Shown: in pieces, positions 1 to 9,673 of the stretch
Position numbering within the stretch: the stretch's first letter is position 1
Layout of the letters: every line of letters starts with the position of its first letter
NCBI GenBank assembly: GCA_013204595.1
Contig: JABMNK010000007.1
Span: 1 to 42,196 of the forward strand
Direction: 5' to 3'
DNA: 42,196 nucleotides
DNA from: Flammeovirgaceae bacterium
Lineage (GTDB): Bacteria > Bacteroidota > Bacteroidia > Cytophagales > Cyclobacteriaceae
Translations under genes and position numbers: made by a program
Notes under the pieces: model-generated
The model's database searches: none
Seen by the model: only the letters and a program-made list of their open reading frames with translations
Told to the model about the DNA's origin: nothing

Positions 1-1617
1 AGCTGACAATTCACCACCATTGTAAACCTTGGGAAGTCCCATGTAGGCGCCAATACCGGTCAAGGTTACTGTTTCATTGATTAGGTCAACAGTATAGGTG
101 AATGGCGCATTTGAGGCGTCGTGAGGCGCTACAGGGGCTCCACATCCTTCTGTAGTCGCTTGCCATCCTTCACGCCATGTACTGCCGTCCAAGATCAATT
201 CATACTGTCCCGTCCAAGTGCTGTCTGCTTCGTTAAAGGTGCCTGCGTCGAATTTATACACATCATCAAATTGACAAGTTCTAAGCAAGATATCTGCCTC
301 GGATATCGACCACCAACCTAAGTCTGTGGGCGAAGGTCCTACAGCCAGTGAGCCAGCTTCTGGAAGAAGGGTCCAGGAACCTTCCATAGGATTACCAAAG
401 TCATCCTGATCATCCTGAGCAGGATATGGAGATAAATAACCATAAAGTACATGTACCATACCATTGACATTGGTTACGGCATCAGGATATAATATTTCAG
501 CATTCCAAATAGCAGGGCCAGCCTCAGCTTCGTAAGCATATACGGCGTTTAATGCGCCTTGTTGATCTTCGCCAAGAGCTAGAGCGGTCATATATACGGT
601 TATAATCTGCACGTCACTATCTATGAAAACACTACTAAAATTACCTTTTCCAGGAATATACTGAATCCAATGGGGGACGAAGGAACCTTGCTCTCCGCCT
701 GGGAATGGGAGTAAGCTATTGACCATAATTCCTGCTTGTCCAGCATCACCTGTCAGGTCTGCTGCCTTAATCGATTTTCCCACAATATGATGCGAAATCA
801 AACCATACCATTCTTGAGAAGTTAAATCATCAACGCCAATTCCCCCCGCTTCAAAGACGGCATCAGGAACAGCAAAGACGGTAGAACTACTTTCTCCAGC
901 AAGATAAGCGGTAAGGCTAGGGGCACCTGCTGTAGCTGCAAATTCTTCAGATTTGGTTAATGCAGCACCAATTGTAGTGAACGAACCTCCAATTAACACG
1001 GTAGCGGCATTGGTTCCTAACAGGGCGGTAAGCGTTGAACCAATAGTTGGTGGAATCAACACCGATTCTACAATATGCATAGTTCCGTTGGTAGCCTCAG
1101 TAGATGAGATGACAGGAATAGCGCTATTTGACGATCCCGTCAAAAGGGTGCCATCATCATTAACAACGATCGTTTCATTAGGCACCAAAGTGCTTATGGT
1201 AGTTCCTGCGGTCAGCGTGGGATAATCAGTACCCGATACATGATAACCTAAAATTGCCAGTACAATGTCCTTATTTACATCAGAAGCTTTTGCTACCCCT
1301 ACGGTTGCATACAATGTAGCGAAGGCATCATTGGTTGGAGCGAATAAGGTATAGTTTCCTGAAGCAGAAGCGACTACTGCGGCTACATCTGGATATAAAT
1401 TAACTAGGGACTCCAAGGTATCTAAACCTTCGGTAGAGGCGAGTAAGTCAAGAAGTGATTCCGTGGCTGATCCATCGTCAGTCCCATCGTCAGTCCCATC
1501 GTCTATTGTGTCATCTATCGCAGGATCATCCTCAGAACAGTTAGAGAACAGTACCAAACTCAACGCCAATGCAAACATGGCGAAGAACTTTAGGGGGGTC
1601 AAAATCATTTTTTTCAT
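1..1617 (-). CDS. FAS1-domain surface lipoprotein with C-terminal putative glycan-binding module (partial)
   Basis: The reading frame is open from the ATG at 1617 to the left edge (539 codons), so the C-terminus is missing. The N-terminus MKKMILTPLKFFAMFALALS is a lipoprotein signal ending at LFSNC (Cys27). The acidic stretch that follows (SEDDPAIDDTIDDGTDDGTD) resembles the surface-export signal of Bacteroidota lipoproteins. Residues of about 45-185 form a FAS1 (fasciclin) domain, with YTLFAPTNDAFA and GTMHIVESVL-like motifs. A second, more degenerate FAS1-like domain follows to about 370 and ends in NVNGMVHVLYGYL. From about 385 comes a module with GSWTLLPEAGSLAVGPSP, CGAPVAPHD and TGIGAYMGLPKVYNGGEL; I recall this type from Bacteroidota lipoproteins near glycan-utilisation genes. 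An adhesion or polysaccharide-binding role at the outer surface is inference. An alternative start at 1608 would shorten the signal by three residues. The gene is divergent from the ilv operon. Confidence 0.8.
   Translation of the reverse strand, partial: MKKMILTPLKFFAMFALALSLVLFSNCSEDDPAIDDTIDDGTDDGTDDGSATESLLDLLASTEGLDTLESLVNLYPDVAAVVASASGNYTLFAPTNDAFATLYATVGVAKASDVNKDIVLAILGYHVSGTDYPTLTAGTTISTLVPNETIVVNDDGTLLTGSSNSAIPVISSTEATNGTMHIVESVLIPPTIGSTLTALLGTNAATVLIGGSFTTIGAALTKSEEFAATAGAPSLTAYLAGESSSTVFAVPDAVFEAGGIGVDDLTSQEWYGLISHHIVGKSIKAADLTGDAGQAGIMVNSLLPFPGGEQGSFVPHWIQYIPGKGNFSSVFIDSDVQIITVYMTALALGEDQQGALNAVYAYEAEAGPAIWNAEILYPDAVTNVNGMVHVLYGYLSPYPAQDDQDDFGNPMEGSWTLLPEAGSLAVGPSPTDLGWWSISEADILLRTCQFDDVYKFDAGTFNEADSTWTGQYELILDGSTWREGWQATTEGCGAPVAPHDASNAPFTYTVDLINETVTLTGIGAYMGLPKVYNGGELSA
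1472..1503. repeat. 12-bp tandem repeat coding an Asp-rich linker
   Basis: The unit ccatcgtcagtc occurs twice in full and once partially (to 1503). On the minus strand it encodes DDGT repeats in the acidic linker just behind the lipidated cysteine of the FAS1 protein. Copy number could change without breaking the frame. Confidence 0.75.
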
Positions 1618-2156
1618 TTTTTTTAATTTAAAGTAAGAATGTTATGCTTGGTAAAATCGAACTCTGAACAGTTGATGTTACATACAATAATAACTATATT
1701 TTGGTTATTGTAGAATGATTTCTTTTTTTTTATAACTCAAAAAGATTGCTTGAATTGACTGATAGACGTTCAATCCAACTATCTCTTAAGCAATGTGGGT
1801 AGTAGTATTATGAAGTAGTGAATGATTTTTTATAAAAAAGAGCGAATTGAATGAATTATTTACTTTTCTATACTAATTTAGATCTAAAATTAGTTCACAC
1901 GTACAAAAAGTATCTTTAAGCTAAATTAAAGAGCTTTTTTGTTTATAATAAATTTTATTTGGCTTATTGTGAGTGTTTTTAGCCCTGATTTTTTAGTTCA
2001 GGGGCTAATAGATTATTAGAGATTGAGATGGCGTGTGTGGTTTTGTAAGAATCGTTTGAATAAAATAAAATCAATTTGAAATTGGTTTTTAAGAAAAAGG
2101 ACATCAATTGCTTTTCTAATTATTACAGAAAAAGTGAGTTTTAATTTGTTGAGGAT
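1618..2156. other. 539-bp divergent intergenic region between the FAS1 lipoprotein and ilvE
   Basis: Very AT-rich. It holds a perfect 12-bp palindrome TTTAGATCTAAA at 1877-1888, and an imperfect stem-loop at 1981-2006 (AGCCCTGA pairing with TCAGGGGCT, one G bulged). A very short open frame at 2028-2048 is followed by an AT-rich hairpin with a T run (2067-2090). I could not find an exact TAnnTTTG promoter box for either gene. The region is long for a simple promoter and must carry control elements for both divergent transcripts. Confidence 0.6.
2028..2090 (+). promoter_or_regulatory. Candidate leader/attenuator of the ilv-leu-thr operon
   Basis: A six-codon open frame, ATG GCG TGT GTG GTT TTG TAA (Met-Ala-Cys-Val-Val-Leu, 2028-2048), lies 109 nt upstream of ilvE. 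It is followed by a hairpin whose arms AAAATCAAT (2067-2075) and ATTGGTTTT (2081-2089) pair over nine positions with one G-U, loop TTGAA, and end in a short T run. Consecutive Val-Val-Leu codons before a terminator-like hairpin are what a ribosome-mediated attenuator of a branched-chain operon would show. The hairpin is weak and the peptide very short, so this is a hypothesis. Confidence 0.25.
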
Positions 2157-3047
2157 ATGTATTTTCAAGAAGAAAGTATTGTTTTTTTAGATGGTAATTG
2201 GATAGATGCCAAAAATGCTAATTTTAGTTTGTTCAGTCAAACGATGCATTATGGCTTTGGTGCTTTCGATGGGATGCGCTCATACAAGAATGCAGAAGGG
2301 TGCAATATTTTCAGGGCCAAAGAACATTTTGAACGCTTAGAAAAGGCATGCGCAGACTTGACTATTGAGATGCCATACAGTGTTGCTGAGTTGGTGAGTA
2401 TTTCCTACAAATTGCTCAAAAAAAACAGAATGGTCAATGCCTATATCCGGCCCTTGGTGTTTATGGACACAAATATGGATTTAAGAGCTGAAAACAAAAT
2501 ACATATTTTCATTGCGGCGTGGCGATGGAAGAAATACTTGGGAAATGTCCCCTTGGATGTGATGGTTTCGGAGCATAAAAAGACCATAGGTTTTGCCAAT
2601 AAAATTAATGCCAAAATCATAGGAAATTATACCAACTCAATTCTCGCATCAACGCAAGCAAAAAAATTGGGATATAGCGAGGCTTTAATGTTGGATATCC
2701 AAGGAAATGTGGCAGAGAGTCCTGCGGCAAATTTTTTTTATGAAAAAGATGGCGTTTTGGTAACACCCACGACTGAATTTTCTTATGACGGTATCACGCG
2801 TAAAACCATCATAGAATTGGCACGACAATGGAATATTAAAGTAGTTGAGAGGGACATAACCGTCGAAGAGATCTACAAAGCTGACTTTGCTTTTTTGACA
2901 GGAACGGCGACAGAGGTTTCTCAGATTCGAAGTCTGAATGGGGAGGTTTTTAAAGCTGAATGGGAAGATTCTCACGGCCACAGTTTGTATATGATGTATC
3001 GTCAACAAGTCATGTACAATGAATATCAAAATTTAACCATAGTTTAG
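2157..3047 (+). CDS. ilvE: Branched-chain amino acid aminotransferase
   Basis: This class-IV PLP aminotransferase of 296 residues performs the last step of valine, leucine and isoleucine synthesis (2-oxo acid plus glutamate). It acts in the cytosol as a fold-type IV enzyme. The PLP lysine is K153 in [13 protein letters not shown]; the downstream block [22 protein letters not shown] is the class-IV signature region, and AWRWKKYLG near residue 121 is typical of Bacteroidota homologues. The length is normal. The start at ATG 2157 gives an N-terminus aligned with the family ([14 protein letters not shown] near residue 11). It is the first gene of a thirteen-gene co-directional run; ilvD starts 2 nt after its stop. 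Confidence 0.93.
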   Translation: MYFQEESIVFLDGNWIDAKNANFSLFSQTMHYGFGAFDGMRSYKNAEGCNIFRAKEHFERLEKACADLTIEMPYSVAELVSISYKLLKKNRMVNAYIRPLVFMDTNMDLRAENKIHIFIAAWRWKKYLGNVPLDVMVSEHKKTIGFANKINAKIIGNYTNSILASTQAKKLGYSEALMLDIQGNVAESPAANFFYEKDGVLVTPTTEFSYDGITRKTIIELARQWNIKVVERDITVEEIYKADFAFLTGTATEVSQIRSLNGEVFKAEWEDSHGHSLYMMYRQQVMYNEYQNLTIV

Positions 3048-3049
3048 GC

Positions 3050-4723
3050 ATGTCTGACTTGAATAAATACAGCAAAGTCATCACCCAAGACCCTAGCCAG
3101 CCAGCGTCCCAAGCAATGTTATATGCAGTGGGTCTTTCGGAGGATGATATGTCTAAGGCCCAAGTAGGTATCGTGAGCACTGGATTTGAAGGAAATCCTT
3201 GCAACATGCATCTTAATGTTTTGGCGCACCAGGTCAAGAAAGGGGTTGTAGACGCGGGACTAGTAGGATTGATTTTCCATACGATTGGGGTGAGTGATGG
3301 TATTTCAAATGGTACTGAGGGAATGAAATATTCACTCGTTTCCCGTGATATCATCGCAGATTCTATAGAAACCGTTGTTCAAGCACAATTTTATGATGCG
3401 GTGGTACCTGTTGTGGGATGTGATAAAAATATGCCTGCAGCTATTATGGCGATGGGTCGATTAAATCGTCCCGGACTCATGGTATATGGAGGAAGTATCC
3501 GACCAGGTAAATGGAAAGGTAAAGATTTAAATATTGTTTCTGCCTTTGAGGCCTATGGCGCCAAATTGGCTAATGCTATTTCGGATGAGGATTTTCAAGG
3601 AATCATTAAGCATTCTATCCCTGGACCAGGGGCTTGTGGGGGTATGTATACCGCCAATACAATGTCCTCAGCTATTGAGGCATTGGGTATGAGTATGCCC
3701 TTCTCCAGTTCAAACCCTGCGGAAAGTCCTGATAAAAAAACAGAAACATTGAGCGTTGGCGCGGCCATCAAAAACTTAATGGAACACAATATTTTACCAA
3801 AACAAATCATGACCAAAAAGGCTTTTGAAAACGCCATTTCGATTGTGATGATTCTGGGCGGTTCTACCAATGCGGTTTTACATTTAATCGCTATGGCAAA
3901 ATCTGTTGATGTTCCGATCACTTTGGATGATTTTCAACGAATTTCAGATAAAACACCTTTTATAGCAGATTTGAAGCCATCTGGTCAATATTTAATGGAA
4001 GATCTGCATCATGTAGGGGGTGTTCCAGCGGTATTAAAAGAGATGTTGCAACGTGGTTATTTACATGGGGATTGCTTGACGGTGACGGGAAAGAGCATAG
4101 GTGAGAATCTTGAATCGGTCAAATCTCTTAGTGATCATCAAAAAATAATTGTACCATTTGAAACACCTATTAAAGCGAAAGGTCATCTGCAAATTTTATA
4201 TGGAAATCTAGCTCCTGATGGGGCTGTTGCCAAAATAACGGGTAAAGAAGGAGAGGTTTTTGAAGGACCCGCTCGGATCTATGAAGATGAATTTGAGGCC
4301 ATCAGAGGTATTGGCGAAGAAGTTCAAAAGGGTGAAGTTATCGTAATTAGATATTCAGGACCCAAAGGAGCTCCAGGTATGCCTGAAATGTTAAAACCAA
4401 CAGGTGCGGTAATGGGTGCTGGTTTGGGCAAAGAGGTTGCGCTGATTACAGATGGGAGATTTTCTGGCGGTTCACATGGGTTTGTAGTTGGTCATATATC
4501 CCCTGAGGCCCAAGAAGGAGGCCCATTGGCTTTTGTCCAAAATGGAGATATTATTTGTATTGATGCCATCAACAATAAGCTGGAATTAAAAATTTCAGAT
4601 GACGAAATGATGCGGAGAAAAGCAGCCTGGAAGCAACCTGCTTATAAGGCGACAAAAGGTGTATTAAAGAAATATATTAATTCAGTTGCCACGGCTTCTG
4701 AAGGTTGCGTTACTGATGAATGA
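3050..4723 (+). CDS. ilvD: Dihydroxy-acid dehydratase
   Basis: This enzyme of 557 residues converts 2,3-dihydroxy-isovalerate and 2,3-dihydroxy-3-methylvalerate to their 2-oxo acids, the third common step of the Val/Ile pathway. Three cysteines sit at the Fe-S positions of the family: C51 (GNPCNMH), C124 (VVGCDKNMP) and C196 ([15 protein letters not shown]). This spacing fits the [2Fe-2S] type, which is often more oxygen-tolerant than the [4Fe-4S] type. The C-terminal signature [12 protein letters not shown] is present. ATG 3050 lies 2 nt after ilvE, implying coupled translation. The 3' end overlaps the start of ilvB. Confidence 0.95.
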   Translation: MSDLNKYSKVITQDPSQPASQAMLYAVGLSEDDMSKAQVGIVSTGFEGNPCNMHLNVLAHQVKKGVVDAGLVGLIFHTIGVSDGISNGTEGMKYSLVSRDIIADSIETVVQAQFYDAVVPVVGCDKNMPAAIMAMGRLNRPGLMVYGGSIRPGKWKGKDLNIVSAFEAYGAKLANAISDEDFQGIIKHSIPGPGACGGMYTANTMSSAIEALGMSMPFSSSNPAESPDKKTETLSVGAAIKNLMEHNILPKQIMTKKAFENAISIVMILGGSTNAVLHLIAMAKSVDVPITLDDFQRISDKTPFIADLKPSGQYLMEDLHHVGGVPAVLKEMLQRGYLHGDCLTVTGKSIGENLESVKSLSDHQKIIVPFETPIKAKGHLQILYGNLAPDGAVAKITGKEGEVFEGPARIYEDEFEAIRGIGEEVQKGEVIVIRYSGPKGAPGMPEMLKPTGAVMGAGLGKEVALITDGRFSGGSHGFVVGHISPEAQEGGPLAFVQNGDIICIDAINNKLELKISDDEMMRRKAAWKQPAYKATKGVLKKYINSVATASEGCVTDE

Positions 4724-6458
4724 AATGAATACAGCGACACTTGAATTTGAAAAGAAAATAAGCGCAAAGGCAGCCAAAATATCGGGCTCTGAAGCGCTTT
4801 TGTTATGCTTAATTGCAGAAGGAGTAGATACGATATTTGGTTACCCAGGAGGAGCCATAATGCCCATTTATGACGCTTTATATAAATATAAAGATCGACT
4901 TACTCATATATTAACTAGGCATGAACAAGGTGCGGTGCATGCAGCTCAAGGAATGGCTAGGGTTACTGGTAAAGTAGGTGTATGTTTTGCTACTTCCGGA
5001 CCCGGTGCCACCAACTTAATCACGGGAATAGCAGATGCTCAAATAGATTCAACCCCACTGGTATGTATTACTGGGCAAGTGCCTTCACACCTGTTGGGCA
5101 CTGACGCTTTTCAGGAGACCGATGTAATGGGCATATCTATGCCTATTACTAAATGGAATTATCAAGTAACCAAAGCGGAAGAAATCCCATTTGCTTTGGC
5201 ACGCGCTTTTTATATTGCAAGTACAGGAAGGCCAGGTCCTGTACTGATTGATATCACCAAGGACGCCCAATTTGCCGAGTTTGATTTTGAATATCAAAAA
5301 TGCGAGCGTATTCGTAGTTATCATCCTTACCCAGAATTATCCTTAGATAAACTTAAAGAAGCGGCTCAGATTATCAACGACGCCAAAAAACCGTTTATTC
5401 TCGTTGGACAAGGCGTGCAGCTATCGGGAGCTGAGCAGGAATTAATTCAATTTGCCGAGAAAACAGGGATACCGATGGCGTCGACCCTCCTTGGTCTTTC
5501 AGCAGTACCTACCAATCATCCGCTTTATGTAGGTTATTTGGGCATGCATGGTAATTATGGTCCAAACATCAAAACCAATGAATGTGATGTATTGATCGCT
5601 ATTGGAATGAGGTTTGATGATCGAGTTACTGGAGACTTGAAATTGTACGCAAGGCAGGCAAAAGTGATCCATATTGAAATTGATCCCTCGGAAATTGATA
5701 AAAATGTAAAGGCTACCGTGGCGATTAATACCGATGCAAAGGCCGCCTTAAAAGGACTTATCTCAATGGTAGATCAGGGTAATCATGCAGCTTGGATTGC
5801 AGAATTCCATGCATGTGATGTCATTGAGAATGATAAAGTCATCCAAGCTGAAACATTTCCGGATTCGGGGGAAATAAAAATGGCTGAAGTAATTCGTAGA
5901 ATCTCTGAGCTTACTTCAGGGGAAGCTATTTTAGTTACTGATGTGGGACAGCACCAAATGGTGGCCAATAGGTATTACAAATTCCAAAAAACATTGAGCT
6001 GTATCACGTCTGGGGGACTTGGTACCATGGGATTTGCCCTGCCAGCTGCAATGGGAGCAAAGACAGGCAGGCCTGATCGTACGGTGATCGCGGTAATAGG
6101 GGATGGGGGCTTTCAAATGACTATTCAAGAGTTGGGGACTATCCGTCAAAGTAACATCGGTGTTAAAATATTAATACTCAACAATAACTTCCTGGGTATG
6201 GTGAGGCAATGGCAGCAGTTGTTTTTTGAAAAAAGATACTCCTTTACTGAATTAGATAATCCTGATTTTCAATTGATTACGCAAGGTTATCGAATCCCCA
6301 CTCAAAAAGTTTCTAACCGAGAATATTTGGATAAGGCCTTGGAAGATTGGTTGTCAACCGATGGTCCTGCCTTGCTGGAAGTGGTCGTAGAGCAAGAAGA
6401 AAATGTATTCCCAATGGTACCTTCTGGAGCCTCGGTTTCGGATATCAGATTAGAATAA
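4716..6458 (+). CDS. ilvB: Acetolactate synthase, large catalytic subunit
   Basis: This ThDP enzyme condenses two pyruvates to acetolactate (Val/Leu branch) or pyruvate with 2-oxobutyrate to acetohydroxybutyrate (Ile branch). At about 580 residues its length is normal. The catalytic glutamate is E70 in [14 protein letters not shown], and the ThDP/Mg motif is GDGGFQM (D463) followed by [13 protein letters not shown] chose ATG 4716 ([11 protein letters not shown]), which overlaps the ilvD stop by 8 nt and has GAAGG at 4700-4704 as a possible ribosome site. ATG 4725 is an equally plausible start; the upstream in-frame TTG at 4686 lies deep inside ilvD and is unlikely. IlvN follows 2 nt after the stop. 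Confidence 0.93.
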   Translation: MNEMNTATLEFEKKISAKAAKISGSEALLLCLIAEGVDTIFGYPGGAIMPIYDALYKYKDRLTHILTRHEQGAVHAAQGMARVTGKVGVCFATSGPGATNLITGIADAQIDSTPLVCITGQVPSHLLGTDAFQETDVMGISMPITKWNYQVTKAEEIPFALARAFYIASTGRPGPVLIDITKDAQFAEFDFEYQKCERIRSYHPYPELSLDKLKEAAQIINDAKKPFILVGQGVQLSGAEQELIQFAEKTGIPMASTLLGLSAVPTNHPLYVGYLGMHGNYGPNIKTNECDVLIAIGMRFDDRVTGDLKLYARQAKVIHIEIDPSEIDKNVKATVAINTDAKAALKGLISMVDQGNHAAWIAEFHACDVIENDKVIQAETFPDSGEIKMAEVIRRISELTSGEAILVTDVGQHQMVANRYYKFQKTLSCITSGGLGTMGFALPAAMGAKTGRPDRTVIAVIGDGGFQMTIQELGTIRQSNIGVKILILNNNFLGMVRQWQQLFFEKRYSFTELDNPDFQLITQGYRIPTQKVSNREYLDKALEDWLSTDGPALLEVVVEQEENVFPMVPSGASVSDIRLE

Positions 6459-6460
6459 TT

Positions 6461-7039
6461 ATGAATGAGGAAGACGAAAATTTAAAAGTCAGGGAATTTA
6501 CTTTATCTGTTTTGACAGAGGATAAGTCAGGATTACTAAATCTATTGACTATTATTTTCACAAGAAGAAATCTGAATATTTCGAGTCTTAATGTTTCAAA
6601 TTCTGAGGTAAGGGGCGTGAGCAGGTTTACCATTGTGACACAAACCTCCAAAGACATGGTGGGTAAAGTTGTCAAGCAAATCCGGAAACTTGTGGATGTC
6701 TTAGGTGCTTTTGTATATGAAGAAGATCAGATATTTTATCAAGAAATAGCCCTTTACAAGGTGCCAACACAAGCTTTTCTGGAAGGTAATAGGATTGAAG
6801 ATTTAGTGAGAAATAGTGGGGCGAGAATTTTAGTGATAGAAAAAGATCATATCATTATTGAAAAGACGGGTCATTCAAATGAAACACATGAGTTATACAA
6901 GAAATTGGAGCCTTTTGGGTTATTAGAATTTGTTCGATCCGGAAGAGTTGCGATATCAAAATCAAAAAGAAAAACTGAAGCTTACATTAAAGAGTTAGAG
7001 GCTTCAGAATCAAATAAATTAAGTATTAAAGATTTTTAA
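6461..7039 (+). CDS. ilvN: Acetolactate synthase, small regulatory subunit
   Basis: This is the regulatory partner of IlvB, mediating valine feedback and boosting activity. From ATG 6461 it has 192 residues. An N-terminal ACT domain spans about residues 10-85 (EFTLSVLTEDKSGLLNLLTI, then RRNLNISSLNVSNSEVRGVS), followed by the C-terminal ALS_SS domain to about 180. An in-frame open stretch reaches further upstream to 6347, but it would overlap ilvB by over 100 nt and has no homology, so ATG 6461, 2 nt after the ilvB stop, is the sensible start. The Lys/Glu-rich C-terminal tail (about 165-192) is longer than in short enterobacterial IlvN. Confidence 0.92.
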   Translation: MNEEDENLKVREFTLSVLTEDKSGLLNLLTIIFTRRNLNISSLNVSNSEVRGVSRFTIVTQTSKDMVGKVVKQIRKLVDVLGAFVYEEDQIFYQEIALYKVPTQAFLEGNRIEDLVRNSGARILVIEKDHIIIEKTGHSNETHELYKKLEPFGLLEFVRSGRVAISKSKRKTEAYIKELEASESNKLSIKDF

Positions 7040-7060
7040 TTATTCATAAACGTTAGACAA

Positions 7061-8107
7061 ATGGCGAAAATAAATTTTGGAGGAGTCGAGGAAGAAGTAG
7101 TAACCCGTGAAGAATTCCCTCTTGCAAAGGCGAGAGAGGTAATGAAAAATGAAACTATAGCGATCATAGGTTATGGTGTTCAAGGACCGGGTCAGGCGCT
7201 CAATTTGAGAGATAATGGGTTTAATGTGATCGTAGGACAAAGAAAGGGAGGAAAATCATGGGATAAAGCAGTTGCCGATGGATTTGTTCCCGGGGAAACC
7301 TTGTTTGAAATTGAGGAAGCGTGCAATAAGGCGACGGTTGTTCAGTATTTATTATCAGATGCGGGCCAAATTAATCAATGGCCTGTTATTAAACCTTATT
7401 TGACAGCAGGTAAGGCGCTCTACTTTTCACATGGATTTGGTGTGACGTATAAAGACCAAACCGGCATTGACTTGCCAAGTGATATTGATGTTATTTTGGT
7501 GGCGCCAAAAGGATCTGGTACCTCATTGAGAAGATTATTTGTGGCTGGAAAGGGATTAAATTCTTCCTTTGCAGTTCATCAAGACGCTACTGGTAGGGCG
7601 CGTGAGAGAGTGATTTCCTTGGGAATAGGGGTAGGATCTGGTTACTTATTTGAAACCAATTTTAAAAGTGAAGTATATAGTGACTTGACAGGAGAGCGGG
7701 GTAGTTTGATGGGGGCTATCCAAGGATTGTTTGCCGCTCAGTATGATTTGCTCAGAAAGAGAGGCCATTCGCCCTCGGAGGCGTTTAACGAAACAGTTGA
7801 AGAAGCTACACAATCTTTATATCCGCTGATTGCAGAAAATGGAATGGATTGGATGTATGCCAACTGCTCCACAACCGCTCAAAGAGGTGCGTTAGATTGG
7901 TGGAAGAAGTTTAGAGATGCGGTTGCGCCAGTTTTTGAAGAGTTGTATGACAGCGTGGCCACAGGAAATGAGGCAAGGATCACTATTGAGGCAAATGAAA
8001 AAGTGACTTATCGAGAGGGTCTTGAAAAAGAGCTAGATGAATTGCGCGAATCTGAAATGTGGCGAACGGGGGCAACTGTCAGAAAATTAAGACCTGAGAA
8101 TAAGTAA
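7061..8107 (+). CDS. ilvC: Ketol-acid reductoisomerase
   Basis: This enzyme of 348 residues isomerises and reduces 2-acetolactate or acetohydroxybutyrate to the dihydroxy acids, using NAD(P)H and Mg2+. The Rossmann motif IIGYGVQGPGQALNLRDNGF (residues 35-54) is followed by GQRKGGKSWDKA, the loop that decides cofactor preference. The catalytic H124 is in YFSHGFG, and metal ligands D218 and E222 are in SDLTGERGS. The whole protein matches the Bacteroidota-type IlvC (N-terminus INFGGVEEEVVTREEFPL, C-terminus RLRPEN-like). The length is normal. A 21-nt gap after ilvN is the largest between genes in the operon. Confidence 0.96.
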   Translation: MAKINFGGVEEEVVTREEFPLAKAREVMKNETIAIIGYGVQGPGQALNLRDNGFNVIVGQRKGGKSWDKAVADGFVPGETLFEIEEACNKATVVQYLLSDAGQINQWPVIKPYLTAGKALYFSHGFGVTYKDQTGIDLPSDIDVILVAPKGSGTSLRRLFVAGKGLNSSFAVHQDATGRARERVISLGIGVGSGYLFETNFKSEVYSDLTGERGSLMGAIQGLFAAQYDLLRKRGHSPSEAFNETVEEATQSLYPLIAENGMDWMYANCSTTAQRGALDWWKKFRDAVAPVFEELYDSVATGNEARITIEANEKVTYREGLEKELDELRESEMWRTGATVRKLRPENK

Positions 8108-8125
8108 ATTTTAAATTTAAGCATT

Positions 8126-9658
8126 TTGGCAAATCAACTTTATATTTTTGATACCACACTAAGAGACGGAGAGCAAGTTCCTGGTTGTAAGCTCAATACG
8201 AATGAAAAGATCCTTGTGGCAAAGGCACTTGAGGAGCTGGGTGTGGATATTATAGAGGCTGGTTTTCCTATTTCAAGTCCAGGAGATTTTAATTCTGTTC
8301 AGGAGATATCAAAGGCTACGTCAATTCCGATTATTTGCGCCTTAACGCGAGCGGTTGAAAAGGACATTGACGTAGCCGCTGATTCCTTGAAATATGCAAA
8401 AAGAAAACGAATTCATACTGGGATAGGTACCTCTTACTTGCATATTTATCACAAGTTGATGTCAACGGAAGAAAAAGTGTTAGAAAGGGCTGTGCACGCG
8501 GTAAAGTATGCCAAGAAATATGTGGAGGACGTAGAGTTTTATGCTGAAGATGCGGGTAGAACTGATAACGAATACCTTGCGCGTGTCATTGAGGCCGTCA
8601 TTGCGGCAGGTGCCACAGTGATTAATATTCCAGATACGACCGGTTATTGTTTGCCTGAAATGTATGGCGCCAAAATTAAATACCTCATGGAGAATGTTCG
8701 AGGAATTGAAAGGGCCATACTCTCGACACATTGTCACAATGATTTGGGTATGGCCACAGCCAATTCTGTGATGGGCATTATCAACGGGGCTAGACAGGTC
8801 GAGGTTACTATCAATGGGATAGGTGAACGTGCGGGTAATACAAGTTTAGAGGAGGTGGTTATGACCTTCAAAAGTCACAAAAACTATGGTATTGAAACCA
8901 ACATCAATACCAAGAGAATATATGAAACTAGTCGGCTAGTTTCTAATTTAATGAATATGCCTGTTCAGCCTAATAAGGCAATTGTAGGAAGAAATGCGTT
9001 TGCTCATTCCTCTGGAATTCACCAAGATGGTGTACTCAAATTGAGGGAAAATTATGAAATCATTGATCCTGTAGAAGTAGGTGTTCAAGAATCATCCATC
9101 TTGCTTACGGCAAGGAGCGGCAGGGCGGCGCTTAAACATCGCTTGCGTATTTTGGGTTATACCATTACTGATGATCAGGTTGATATAGTATATCAGCAAT
9201 TTTTGGAATTGGCAGATACCAAAAAGGACATTACTGACGAGGATCTTGAAAAGTTAGTGGGGCAAGTAGATGCCAATAAGATTCAAATAAAATTAGCGTC
9301 ACTGAAGGTTACGACTGGCAAAGATCTAGAACCTTTTGCAACCGTTCATTTAGACATCTCCGGAGAGATAATAGAAGCTTCAGCTGCTGGTGTCGGGGGT
9401 ATTGATGCTGCCTTAAATGCGATTAGATCTGTTATTAATCGAAATGAGATTATCGACGAAATCATGATTCAATCGTTTAGCAGGACCTCATTGGCCTTAG
9501 GTAAGGTCCATGTACAATTAAAAGATGAAGGCGGTAAAGTACATCATGGCTTCTCTGCCCATGAAGATTTAATTACTGCTGCGATTGAAGCTTACTTGGA
9601 TGCCATTAACAAAATACAACATGTTGATGTCGCCATAATTGAAAGTAAAAGAGTCTAA
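8126..9658 (+). CDS. leuA: 2-isopropylmalate synthase
   Basis: This enzyme commits carbon to leucine by condensing acetyl-CoA with 2-oxoisovalerate. It has 510 residues: an HMGL-like TIM barrel ([12 protein letters not shown] near residue 9; [27 protein letters not shown]) and a C-terminal LeuA allosteric domain (from about 390, including [15 protein letters not shown]), where leucine would bind. The start is TTG at 8126, because DTTLRDGEQ normally lies within ten residues of the N-terminus and no ATG or GTG fits between the ilvC stop and this motif. The rare start suggests reduced or tuned translation relative to ilvC. It is distinct from the citramalate-synthase-like paralogue four genes on. 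Confidence 0.94.
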   Translation: MANQLYIFDTTLRDGEQVPGCKLNTNEKILVAKALEELGVDIIEAGFPISSPGDFNSVQEISKATSIPIICALTRAVEKDIDVAADSLKYAKRKRIHTGIGTSYLHIYHKLMSTEEKVLERAVHAVKYAKKYVEDVEFYAEDAGRTDNEYLARVIEAVIAAGATVINIPDTTGYCLPEMYGAKIKYLMENVRGIERAILSTHCHNDLGMATANSVMGIINGARQVEVTINGIGERAGNTSLEEVVMTFKSHKNYGIETNINTKRIYETSRLVSNLMNMPVQPNKAIVGRNAFAHSSGIHQDGVLKLRENYEIIDPVEVGVQESSILLTARSGRAALKHRLRILGYTITDDQVDIVYQQFLELADTKKDITDEDLEKLVGQVDANKIQIKLASLKVTTGKDLEPFATVHLDISGEIIEASAAGVGGIDAALNAIRSVINRNEIIDEIMIQSFSRTSLALGKVHVQLKDEGGKVHHGFSAHEDLITAAIEAYLDAINKIQHVDVAIIESKRV

Positions 9659-9673
9659 TTTAAACTAAAAAAA

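Noticed and set aside
953-1225. Open frame of 90 codons on the plus strand
   Set aside because: It is antisense to the FAS1 lipoprotein gene, with low-complexity composition reflecting that gene's codons and no ribosome site or domain.
4686-4715. Upstream TTG start extending ilvB by ten codons
   Set aside because: It lies well inside ilvD and adds residues not seen in acetolactate synthases; ATG 4716 or 4725 fits better.
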